From Deltaproteobacteria bacterium (GTDB lineage Bacteria > Desulfobacterota > GWC2-55-46), in contig JACRNN010000123.1 of assembly GCA_016234955.1 (NCBI GenBank), forward strand, positions 1 to 5,420: 5,420 bases of DNA, written 5' to 3'. Both the position numbers and the translations under genes were made by a program. Positions 1 to 5,118 of the stretch are shown piece after piece. Below the pieces are notes generated by a model. It was not told the DNA's origin. It worked only from the letters and a program-made list of their open reading frames with translations, and searched no databases. The first letter of the stretch is position 1. Every line of letters starts with the position of its first letter.

Positions 1-369
1 GACACCGTGGCCGGAGACAAGGGCGTCATAAAACTGACCTCCCCGGACGTCGATATCGACCCGGACGGCAACGTCAGGAACGGCAACTTCGTCGTGGGCA
101 AACTCAAGCTCGTCACTTTCGACGACCCCGGGCGGCTTGTAAGGGAGGGTAGTTACTTTGCCGCGGCGGACCCTGGGGTCAATCCGAAGCAGGCGGGCCC
201 GAACACCAGCCTCAACCAGGGCTACGTCGAGACATCCAACGTGAACCCGGTCAGCGCCATGACAACCATGATAGAGGCGATGAGGTCGTATGAGACCCAT
301 TCAAAGATGATACAGACGATAGACGATATCACGAAGAAGTCGATAGACGAGGTAGGAAGGGCATCTTAA
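1..369 (+). CDS. flgF: FlgF, flagellar proximal rod protein, C-terminal part (5' truncated by window)
   Basis: This is the last 122 codons of a flagellar rod/hook-family protein; the reading frame is open from base 1, so the GTG at 7 need not be the start. The visible part holds the end of the central beta domain (repeated Asp-Gly turns, VVGKLKLVTFDD) and then the family's C-terminal signature: a GYVETSNVNPVSAM motif followed by a long amphipathic helix ending in IQTIDDITKKSIDEVG. That helix packs with the N-terminal helix of neighbouring subunits in the axial structure. FlgF forms part of the proximal rod in the periplasm and is exported by the flagellar type III system, not by Sec. The family call is firm. 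FlgF rather than FlgG or FlgE is inferred from its position directly upstream of flgG, as in most flagellar operons, and from the absence of a second flgG-like C-terminus. It ends in TAA, 27 bases before flgG. Confidence 0.9.
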   Translation, partial: DTVAGDKGVIKLTSPDVDIDPDGNVRNGNFVVGKLKLVTFDDPGRLVREGSYFAAADPGVNPKQAGPNTSLNQGYVETSNVNPVSAMTTMIEAMRSYETHSKMIQTIDDITKKSIDEVGRAS

Positions 370-396
370 GCGGAGTTTGAAAAGGAGGGTATTGGC

Positions 397-1185
397 ATGA
401 TCAAGGCGTTATGGACGGCTTCCACGGGTATGGAGGGCCAACAGCTTAATATCGACGTAATCGCCAACAACCTGGCGAACGTCAACACCACGGGTTTCAA
501 GAAGAGCAGGGCGGACTACCAGGACCTGCTCTACCAGGAGATGAAGTCCGCGGGCGCCTCCTCCTCGCCCTCCACCATAGTGCCTACCGGCATACAGATA
601 GGCCAGGGCGTGAAGCTCGTATCCACGGAGAAGGTGTTCATACAGGGCAACTTCAAGCAGACCGACAGCGACCTCGACCTCGCCATAGAGGGCGACGGTT
701 TTTTCCAGGTCACCAAGCCCGACGGCCAGACGGCGTACACGAGGACCGGGGAGCTCAAGCTCGATAACGACGGGAGGATCGTAACCTCGGACGGCTACGT
801 ACTGAACCCGCAGATAACCATCCCCTCCGACGCGCTCACGATAACCATAAGCGCCGACGGCATAGTCTCGGTCACCCAGCCCAGCCAGACAAGCACTACC
901 GCGGTCGGCAATCTCGAGCTTGCCAGGTTCATCAACCCCTCCGGGCTTCAGCCCATAGGCAAGAACCTCTACGTGCCTACGACCGCCTCCGGGGACGCCA
1001 CGACCGGGACCCCCGGCTCAAGCGGGCTCGGCACCATCTCCCAGGGCTTCCTTGAGATGTCCAACGTGAGCGTCGTGGAGGAGATGGTCAACATGATTGC
1101 CGCGCAGAGGGCGTACGAATTGAACTCAAAGGCCATCCAGACGGCGGACGAGATGCTCCAGACCGCCAACTCGATGAAGAGGTAA
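397..1185 (+). CDS. flgG: FlgG, flagellar distal rod protein
   Basis: Full-length 262-residue FlgG, close to the roughly 260 residues of enterobacterial FlgG. The N-terminus (residues 1-40) has the rod signature: a MIKALWTASTGMEGQQ helix, then IANNLANVNTTGFKKS. The middle (about 75-200) is the beta-rich D1 region, including DLAIEGDGFFQV and YTRTGEL. The C-terminus has GFLEMSNVSVVEEMVNMI and the AQRAYELNSKAIQTADEM helix typical of FlgG. FlgG stacks into the distal rod that crosses the peptidoglycan and runs inside the P and L rings encoded just downstream. It is a type III export substrate and has no cleaved signal peptide. The ATG at 397 is fixed by a strong Shine-Dalgarno sequence (AAAGGAGG, 381-388) with 8 bases between, and by the conserved N-terminus. 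The stop lies 2 bases before flgA, so the two are almost certainly co-transcribed and probably translationally coupled. Confidence 0.97.
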   Translation: MIKALWTASTGMEGQQLNIDVIANNLANVNTTGFKKSRADYQDLLYQEMKSAGASSSPSTIVPTGIQIGQGVKLVSTEKVFIQGNFKQTDSDLDLAIEGDGFFQVTKPDGQTAYTRTGELKLDNDGRIVTSDGYVLNPQITIPSDALTITISADGIVSVTQPSQTSTTAVGNLELARFINPSGLQPIGKNLYVPTTASGDATTGTPGSSGLGTISQGFLEMSNVSVVEEMVNMIAAQRAYELNSKAIQTADEMLQTANSMKR

Positions 1186-1187
1186 AA

Positions 1188-1883
1188 GTGCTGAAGACCG
1201 CTACCGCAATATCCCTCGCGCTCGCATACGTCATGCTTCTCTTTACAGGCGCGTACGCGGGCGATGGAAGGATCGAAAAAGAGATAACGAGGGAGATACT
1301 CGCGGCCGTGCCGTGGTCCGGCTCCGACGTGTCGGTGGACGATATAGAGGTCTACGGCTACGACCCGGCGGCCGTCAGATTCGACACCGTTAAGGTACTC
1401 TTGCCCAAGCAGGCGAGCTACATCGGCAAACTGACCGTTTCCGTAAGCCTGCTTTCAAAGGGCAGGGAGGTCAAGACGGTCATGGCGAGCGCGACGGTCA
1501 GGGCGTTTAAAGAGATAGTCGTAGCGGTAAACCCCGTCAGGATGGGGCAGAAGATAGAAAAGGACGACTTGAGGCTGCAGAGGATGGAGGCGCGTGATAT
1601 GTTCGGCGCGCTCGACTCTATTGATGAGGCGGCCGGCATGATCGCCAAACGGCCGATAACGGCCGGGAGCGTCGTCAAGAAGGACTATATAAAGCCGGAG
1701 ACCGTGATAAGGCGCGGGGACAGGGTCTCGGTGCTGATAAGCAACGACAGGATGAAGATCAAGACCGCGGCCACGGCCGTTGAGGACGGATATAACGACA
1801 AGACTATCACGGTGCGCACGCCCTCCGGCAAAGAGGTGAGCGGAAAGGTCGTGGGCCCCGGAGAGATACTCGTTGAGTTCTGA
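1188..1883 (+). CDS. flgA: FlgA, P-ring assembly chaperone
   Basis: A 231-residue periplasmic protein that assists FlgI polymerisation into the P ring around the rod. The start is GTG at 1188, with GAGG at 1179-1182 inside the end of flgG, 5 bases upstream; no better start is visible. Residues 1-24 are a Sec signal peptide: a short basic N-terminus (LK), a hydrophobic core (AISLALAYVMLLFTG) and an AYA cleavage site before GDGRIEK. Residues about 28-105 form the less conserved N-terminal domain. Residues about 108-231 match the SAF-type C-terminal domain of FlgA: VVAVNPVRMGQKIEKDDLRL, then AAGMIAKRPITAGSVVKKDYI, then VIRRGDRVSVLISND, ending in the typical SGKVVGPGEILVEF. The length is near that of E. 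coli FlgA. The flgG-flgA-flgH order puts the chaperone directly before the two ring genes it serves. SAF domains occur in other families (CpaB pilus proteins), but the neighbourhood and the C-terminal motif make FlgA clear. Confidence 0.94.
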   Translation: MLKTATAISLALAYVMLLFTGAYAGDGRIEKEITREILAAVPWSGSDVSVDDIEVYGYDPAAVRFDTVKVLLPKQASYIGKLTVSVSLLSKGREVKTVMASATVRAFKEIVVAVNPVRMGQKIEKDDLRLQRMEARDMFGALDSIDEAAGMIAKRPITAGSVVKKDYIKPETVIRRGDRVSVLISNDRMKIKTAATAVEDGYNDKTITVRTPSGKEVSGKVVGPGEILVEF

Positions 1884-1894
1884 CGTGGTCAGGC

Positions 1895-1899
1895 AAGGA
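1895..1899 (+). promoter_or_regulatory. Shine-Dalgarno site that decides the flgH start
   Basis: AAGGA lies 8 bases before the ATG at 1908 but only 2 bases before an in-frame GTG at 1902. The spacing favours the ATG, giving a 232-residue FlgH that begins MKRHPALTAV. Confidence 0.6.
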
Positions 1900-1907
1900 C
1901 GGTGTAT

Positions 1908-2606
1908 ATGAAAAGACATCCGGCATTGACGGCTGTAGCGGCTCTCATCCTGATCGGTGGGTGCGCCACCACGCCGGAGCCAAAGAAGATAGACGTCTCT
2001 ACCATACCGGTGAAAAACAGCAACATCCCGGCGACCGCCGGGTCGCTGTGGCCGGGGGAGAGTTCAAGGAACGTGCTCTTCCAGGACCTGAGGGCAAGGA
2101 ACGTCGGGGACATAGTCACCATAGCGATATCCGAGAAGACGAGCGCCGTAAAGGAGGCGACCACCTCCACGTCGCGGGCGTCTTCCAACGACATAGCGAT
2201 ACAGAAGATGCTGGGGCTCCCTCTGAACTTCGGGGCGCGGAACCTTCTTAACCAGGGAAGTCCGCTCTCCCCGGAGATTCAAAGCAGCTATGACGCCAAG
2301 TTCGACGGCTCCGGGACAACGAAGAGGTCCGGGGAACTCAGCTCAACGATATCGGCGCGGGTCGTCGATATACTGCCGAACGGCAACCTCGTCATCGAGG
2401 GCAAGAAGGACACCCTCGTCAACAACGAGCTCCAGTACATGATAATAAGCGGGATAGCGAGGCCGGAGGACATCTCCGACGCCAATACCGTGGCCTCGAC
2501 GTCGCTATCCGACGCGAGGATAGCGTATTCGGGCAAGGGTGTAGTGGCGGACGAACAGTCCCCTGGCTGGTTACGGAGGATACTTGACAATGTGTGGCCG
2601 TTCTAA
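1908..2606 (+). CDS. flgH: FlgH, flagellar L-ring lipoprotein
   Basis: A 232-residue outer-membrane lipoprotein that forms the L ring, the bushing through which the rod passes the outer membrane. The length equals that of E. coli FlgH. Residues 1-19 are a lipoprotein signal peptide: MKRHPA, a hydrophobic stretch, then a slightly degenerate lipobox LIGGC with the lipidated Cys at residue 19. After a Pro/Lys-rich linker come the family blocks: GSLWPGESSRNVLFQDLRA (about 45-63), NVGDIVTIAISEKTSA (65-80), a FDGSGTTKRSGELSSTISA block (132-150), LPNGNLVIEGKKD (156-168), ISGIARPEDISDANTV (180-195) and DARIAYSGKGVV (202-213). It ends SPGWLRRILDNVWPF. An in-frame GTG at 1902 would add two residues, but the Shine-Dalgarno spacing favours ATG 1908. 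The stop codon directly abuts the repeat element at 2607, so the repeat's end may have supplied the last bases of the gene. The unchanged length suggests little was lost. Confidence 0.96.
   Translation: MKRHPALTAVAALILIGGCATTPEPKKIDVSTIPVKNSNIPATAGSLWPGESSRNVLFQDLRARNVGDIVTIAISEKTSAVKEATTSTSRASSNDIAIQKMLGLPLNFGARNLLNQGSPLSPEIQSSYDAKFDGSGTTKRSGELSSTISARVVDILPNGNLVIEGKKDTLVNNELQYMIISGIARPEDISDANTVASTSLSDARIAYSGKGVVADEQSPGWLRRILDNVWPF
2575..2579 (+). promoter_or_regulatory. Possible ancestral Shine-Dalgarno site for flgI inside the flgH 3' end
   Basis: GGAGG within the flgH codons for Arg-Arg stands 10 bases before an ATG at 2590 and 4 bases before a TTG at 2584. Both are in the flgI frame and overlap the flgH end. 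It may have served flgI before the repeat arrived. It may also be chance, because the two Arg codons CGG AGG create it automatically. Confidence 0.3.
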
Positions 2607-2758
2607 CAGACTGCTGAAAAAGCCCCATCTGCGGTGTCGGCTTCAAAGTTCGTCACTGCGGCGTACGGAAGAAGTACGCCTCATTCCTCACTCCTTGACT
2701 TCTTGCATCTGGAGCTTTTTGAGCAATCTGCGAGAAATTTGGGTTTTTCAACAAGCTG
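2607..2758. repeat. Imperfect palindromic intergenic repeat (MITE- or REP-like)
   Basis: About 152 bases that are clearly AT-richer than the flanking genes and not explained by coding. The left end (2607-2626, CAGACTGCTGAAAAAGCCCC) is complementary at 17 of 20 positions to 2711-2730 (GGAGCTTTTTGAGCAATCTG). A 7-bp central stem (GGCGTAC at 2660-2666, GTACGCC at 2674-2680, 7-base loop) lies almost exactly at the midpoint, so 2607-2730 can fold as one long interrupted hairpin. A further degenerate copy of the end sequence (GGGTTTTTCAACAAGCTG) follows at 2741-2758, like a nested second terminus. Ends of the type TTTTTCAGCAGCCTG recur between genes in Geobacter-like and related genomes, as far as I recall; I cannot verify that here. 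No transposase and no clear target-site duplication are visible. It is probably a non-autonomous mobile or REP-type element. Confidence 0.72.
2711..2714 (+). promoter_or_regulatory. Repeat-borne Shine-Dalgarno candidate for flgI
   Basis: GGAG lies 4 bases before the TTG at 2719, the best-placed start codon close to the FlgI signal peptide. The motif is part of the repeat's right arm and would be paired to 2623-2626 (CCCC) when the hairpin forms, which would hide it from ribosomes. Confidence 0.35.
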
Positions 2759-3855
2759 CCAAGGTCCTCTCGATAATCGTACTGACGGCGTCATTGCTCC
2801 TTTCCGGCAGGTGCGAGGCCGCGAGGATAAAGGACATAGCCTTTGTGGAGGGGGTGAGGCCCAACCAGCTCGTCGGGTACGGGCTCGTGGTCGGGTTGAA
2901 CGGCACCGGGGACAAGTCCAGCGCGACCTACACCATGCAGTCCATATCGAACATGCTCAACAGGATGGGGCTCAAGCTCGACTCGAATTCGATAAAGGTC
3001 AAGAATACGGCCGCCGTGCTCATCACGGCGGAGTTGCCGCCGTTTATAAAGCCGGGCGCCAAGATAGACGTGCTGGTATCCTCCATAGGGGACGCTACGA
3101 GCCTCCAGGGCGGCACCCTCATCTCCTCCCCGCTCAAGGGCCCTGACGGCTCGGTCTACGCGGTGGCCCAGGGGGCCATAGCGCTCGCCGGCTTCAGCGC
3201 CGGAGGGCAGGGCGCGAACGTAAGCAAGAACCACCAGACCGCCGGCAAGATAACCGACGGGGCGCTGATAGAGAAGGAGGTCCCGCTGAATCTGGCCGGC
3301 AGGGACGACTTCTTCATATCGCTCCGGAGCCCGGACTTCACCACCGCCAAGAGGATGGCCGCCGCGATAAACGACTCGTTGAAGGCCGACGTCGCCCACG
3401 CCGTCGACGCCGGCATGGTCATGGTAGAGGTCCCGGAAGAGCGCAGAAAGGGCATGGTCGAGTACATAGCGTCCATAGAGACGCTTGACGTCAAGCCCGA
3501 CAACGTTACGAAGGTCGTGATAAACGAACGCACGGGGACCGTGGTCATAGGGGAGAACGTCAGGCTCTCCACCGTCGCCATATCCCACGGCGACATAAGC
3601 ATAGAGATAAAGACACAGTACTATATCTCGCAGCCGCCCCCGCTTTCGCTCAAGGGAGAGACCGTCGTGGTGCCGGCTGAAAAGGCGACGGTTAAGGAGG
3701 AGAAGTCCAGGCTTATCCTCCTGCCCGAGACCGTGACGCTCGGCGAGGTGGTAAGGGCGCTAAACCTCGTGGGTGTTACCCCGAGGGACCTGGTCGCGAT
3801 CCTTCAGGCGATAAAGGCGGCAGGGGCTCTCCAGGCGGAGCTCGAGATAATATGA
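2719..3855 (+). CDS. flgI: FlgI, flagellar P-ring protein (start uncertain)
   Basis: FlgI assembles the periplasmic P ring around the distal rod. From the cleavage site after Ala (codon 2818-2820) the mature protein is 344 residues, close to the 346 of E. coli. It opens ARIKDIAFVEGVRPNQLVGY, followed by the hallmark GLVVGLNGTGD. Later blocks include PGAKIDVLVSSIGDATSLQGG, the RTGTVVIGENVRLSTVAISHGD segment and a C-terminal GVTPRDLVAILQAIKAAGAL helix. A hydrophobic signal-peptide core (KVLSIIVLTASLLLSG) is intact, but no ATG or GTG stands just in front of it, because the repeat at 2607-2758 ends there. I chose TTG 2719 (378 residues, 34-residue signal peptide) with GGAG 4 bases upstream. Alternatives are ATG 2590 or TTG 2584, which overlap flgH, read through the whole repeat and give an odd N-terminal extension of about 57 residues. 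The mature region has no cysteine, unlike the disulfide-bonded E. coli protein. The function call is firm; only the start is open. Confidence 0.93.
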   Translation: MSNLREIWVFQQAAKVLSIIVLTASLLLSGRCEAARIKDIAFVEGVRPNQLVGYGLVVGLNGTGDKSSATYTMQSISNMLNRMGLKLDSNSIKVKNTAAVLITAELPPFIKPGAKIDVLVSSIGDATSLQGGTLISSPLKGPDGSVYAVAQGAIALAGFSAGGQGANVSKNHQTAGKITDGALIEKEVPLNLAGRDDFFISLRSPDFTTAKRMAAAINDSLKADVAHAVDAGMVMVEVPEERRKGMVEYIASIETLDVKPDNVTKVVINERTGTVVIGENVRLSTVAISHGDISIEIKTQYYISQPPPLSLKGETVVVPAEKATVKEEKSRLILLPETVTLGEVVRALNLVGVTPRDLVAILQAIKAAGALQAELEII

Positions 3856-3872
3856 TGCGCGCTTCAGGCGCA
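3856..3872 (+). other. Small hairpin after the flgI stop
   Basis: TGCGC at 3856-3860 and GCGCA at 3868-3872 can pair around a 7-base loop. There is no following T-run, and the next gene's Shine-Dalgarno site (GAGG, 3876-3879) starts 3 bases later. It is not a terminator; at most it could modulate translation of the next gene or mark an mRNA processing site. A 5-bp stem may also be chance. Confidence 0.25.
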
Positions 3873-3886
3873 AGTGAGGTGCGGAT

Positions 3887-4099
3887 ATGGGAGCGAATCT
3901 GACGGAAGATATGCTGGCGATCCAGAGGTCGCGGGAAATACCTGTAGAGTGCAGGAGGTACATCTCCCACCATGTCAGGAACGGGCTTTTGAGCATCATG
4001 GGTCTTGCAATGAAGATAAAGGACGACCCGGTCGCCATAAAGGAGCTCGAATGCCATATCGAGCACATAGCCTGCGACCTGGAGAAGGTGGGGCTGTAG
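3887..4099 (+). CDS. Small orphan H-box (histidine-kinase DHp-like) protein
   Basis: A 70-residue protein between flgI and flgJ that I do not recognise as a named flagellar gene. The ATG at 3887 has GAGG (3876-3879) 7 bases upstream, and the gene ends 22 bases before flgJ, so it belongs to the operon. It has no signal peptide or membrane segment and is probably cytoplasmic and helical. Residues 26-37 (ISHHVRNGLLSI) line up by eye with the H-box of sensor kinases (consensus SHELRNPLxxI): His28 sits at the phospho-acceptor position, Arg31-Asn32 match the RT/RN pair and Gly33 replaces Pro. Residues 48-68 (PVAIKELECHIEHIACDLEK) resemble the second helix of the dimerisation domain. There is no ATP-binding domain, so it could only be a phosphotransfer partner (Spo0B-like idea), a dominant dimerisation partner or a relic. 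Function is inference. It is alternatively an unrelated helical hairpin or small chaperone. Confidence 0.7.
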   Translation: MGANLTEDMLAIQRSREIPVECRRYISHHVRNGLLSIMGLAMKIKDDPVAIKELECHIEHIACDLEKVGL

Positions 4100-4121
4100 C
4101 AACGCAGGAAAGGGAGTCGCC

Positions 4122-4922
4122 ATGATAGACATAAATTCGCTCGGCTCGGCATCTATGATGCCCGGCGCGGCGGCCAACACGAAAGATACACCTGAGGCGG
4201 TGAAAAAGGCGCTTGTCGAGTTCGAGGCGCTGTTTATAAACCAGATGCTTAAGACTATGCGTGAATCTATTGAAAAATCGAGCCTTTTTCATGGCGGCCC
4301 CGGTGAGGAAATATATAGCTCGATGTTCGATATGGAGCTCTCCAAGCTCCTGGCGAACGCCGGAGGCATAGGCCTTGAGAAGACCTTCATGAAACAGATG
4401 TTGAAAGACTACCAGGTAGACCCTGACAAGGCGTCCGATGCGCCGCATGGCCCGGATAAGACCGCGCGCAGGGAAGCGCGCCAGGATGCCGGCGAACATG
4501 GGCATGAAAAAGTGGATAACGGCTCTATTATCGGACGGCTTTCAAGATTTCCGCTCCTGGGCAGGATAAGTTCGTACTTCGGCGATAGAAAAGACCCATT
4601 GACCGGAGACGACAAGTTCCATCACGGTCTCGATATAGCGGCGGCTGAGGGGACTCCGGTCTATCCGGCGGCCTCCGGCAGGGTCATCTTCAGCGGGAAA
4701 AAGGACGGATACGGCAACGTAGTGGAGGTCTTGCACGAAAACGGCGTAATAACGAAGTACGGGCATAATGAAAGAAATCTGGTGAAAGAGGGGGATTCCG
4801 TGGACCCCGCCAAACCAATCGCGTATGTCGGGTCTACCGGCAGGTCCACGGGGCCGCACCTCCATTTCGAGGTCATAATGGACGGCAGGGCAATAGACCC
4901 GGGACGATTATTATACGGCTGA
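4122..4922 (+). CDS. flgJ: FlgJ-type rod-binding protein fused to an M23 (LytM-type) peptidase
   Basis: A 266-residue two-domain protein. Residues about 24-98 are the FlgJ N-terminal rod-binding/rod-cap domain: VKKALVEFEALFINQMLKTM, EEIYSSMFDMELSKLLA, then GGIGLEKTFMKQML. Residues about 100-135 are a charged, His-containing linker. Residues about 145-262 are a zinc peptidase M23 domain with all key residues present: His167 and Asp171 of the HxxxD motif (HHGLDIAA), His215 (KYGH) and the HxH pair His246/His248 (GPHLHFEV). By family knowledge His167, Asp171 and His248 bind zinc, while His215 and His246 serve catalysis. It should cleave peptide cross-links so the rod can pass the wall, in place of the glucosaminidase domain of enteric FlgJ. 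There is no Sec signal, as expected for export through the growing rod. The ATG at 4122 follows AAAGGGAG (4109-4116) by 5 bases. Confidence 0.93.
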   Translation: MIDINSLGSASMMPGAAANTKDTPEAVKKALVEFEALFINQMLKTMRESIEKSSLFHGGPGEEIYSSMFDMELSKLLANAGGIGLEKTFMKQMLKDYQVDPDKASDAPHGPDKTARREARQDAGEHGHEKVDNGSIIGRLSRFPLLGRISSYFGDRKDPLTGDDKFHHGLDIAAAEGTPVYPAASGRVIFSGKKDGYGNVVEVLHENGVITKYGHNERNLVKEGDSVDPAKPIAYVGSTGRSTGPHLHFEVIMDGRAIDPGRLLYG

Positions 4923-5003
4923 TGGCCTGTTTTTCGGGCAGAACCTACGTAAAACTCTATAGGGGGGGATAACGAGCCGAAATTACAGACATTCTATGTT
5001 AGT

Positions 5004-5032
5004 TGTGGTGTACCGGGGCATGGACCACCATA
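5004..5032 (+). other. Weak inverted repeat in the flgJ-flgM gap
   Basis: TGTGGTG (5004-5010) can pair with CACCATA (5026-5032), 7 bp with one G-T pair and a 15-base loop, 14 bases before the flgM promoter. The rest of the 196-base gap shows no gene. The downstream bases TTTATG are too short a T-run for a convincing terminator. The repeat could be a weak terminator, an operator or chance. Confidence 0.22.
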
Positions 5033-5046
5033 TTTATGGGTCGGGT

Positions 5047-5073
5047 TAAAGTTTTAGCGTGTCAGGCCGATAT
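5047..5073 (+). promoter_or_regulatory. Sigma-28 (FliA) promoter of flgM
   Basis: TAAAGTTT (5047-5054), 11 bases, then GCCGATAT (5066-5073). The enteric sigma-28 consensus is TAAAGTTT-N11-GCCGATAA, so 15 of 16 specified bases match and the spacing is exact. Transcription should start near 5080, leaving a leader of about 40 bases before the flgM ATG. The position directly upstream of flgM fits the known FliA-FlgM feedback loop, in which sigma-28 drives synthesis of its own inhibitor. Confidence 0.9.
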
Positions 5074-5118
5074 TAGAAGTATGAGAAGGCATATTATGGC
5101 CTGATTCCAGGAGGATCC

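Noticed and set aside
2584..2718. N-terminal extension of FlgI reading through the repeat from TTG 2584 or ATG 2590
   Set aside because: The extension is translated repeat DNA with no domain-like features and would put about 57 residues before the signal-peptide core. GGAGG at 2575-2579 keeps it possible, so it is discussed as an alternative and not called.
2803..2817. Lipobox reading of LSGRC in the FlgI signal peptide
   Set aside because: Arg directly before the Cys is not compatible with signal peptidase II. Cleavage after CEA gives the normal FlgI mature start.
2791..3588. Long antisense ORF opposite flgI, and similar long ORFs in other frames across the window
   Set aside because: These are shadows of GC-rich genes. 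They lack ribosome sites and family features, while the + strand frame is clearly FlgI or its neighbours.
4925..4940. Rho-independent terminator after flgJ (GCCTG, TTTTT, CGGGC)
   Set aside because: The stem is 5 bp with a G-T pair, the T-run is in the loop, and no T-run follows the stem.
4950..4983. Second sigma-28-like promoter (TAAA at 4950, GCCGA at 4976)
   Set aside because: The spacing is 22 bases instead of 15, and the rest of the two boxes does not match.
4996..5049. Tiny ORF of 17 codons in the flgJ-flgM gap (MLVVVYRGMDHH...)
   Set aside because: It has no Shine-Dalgarno sequence, overlaps the promoter's -35 box, and shows no recognisable composition.
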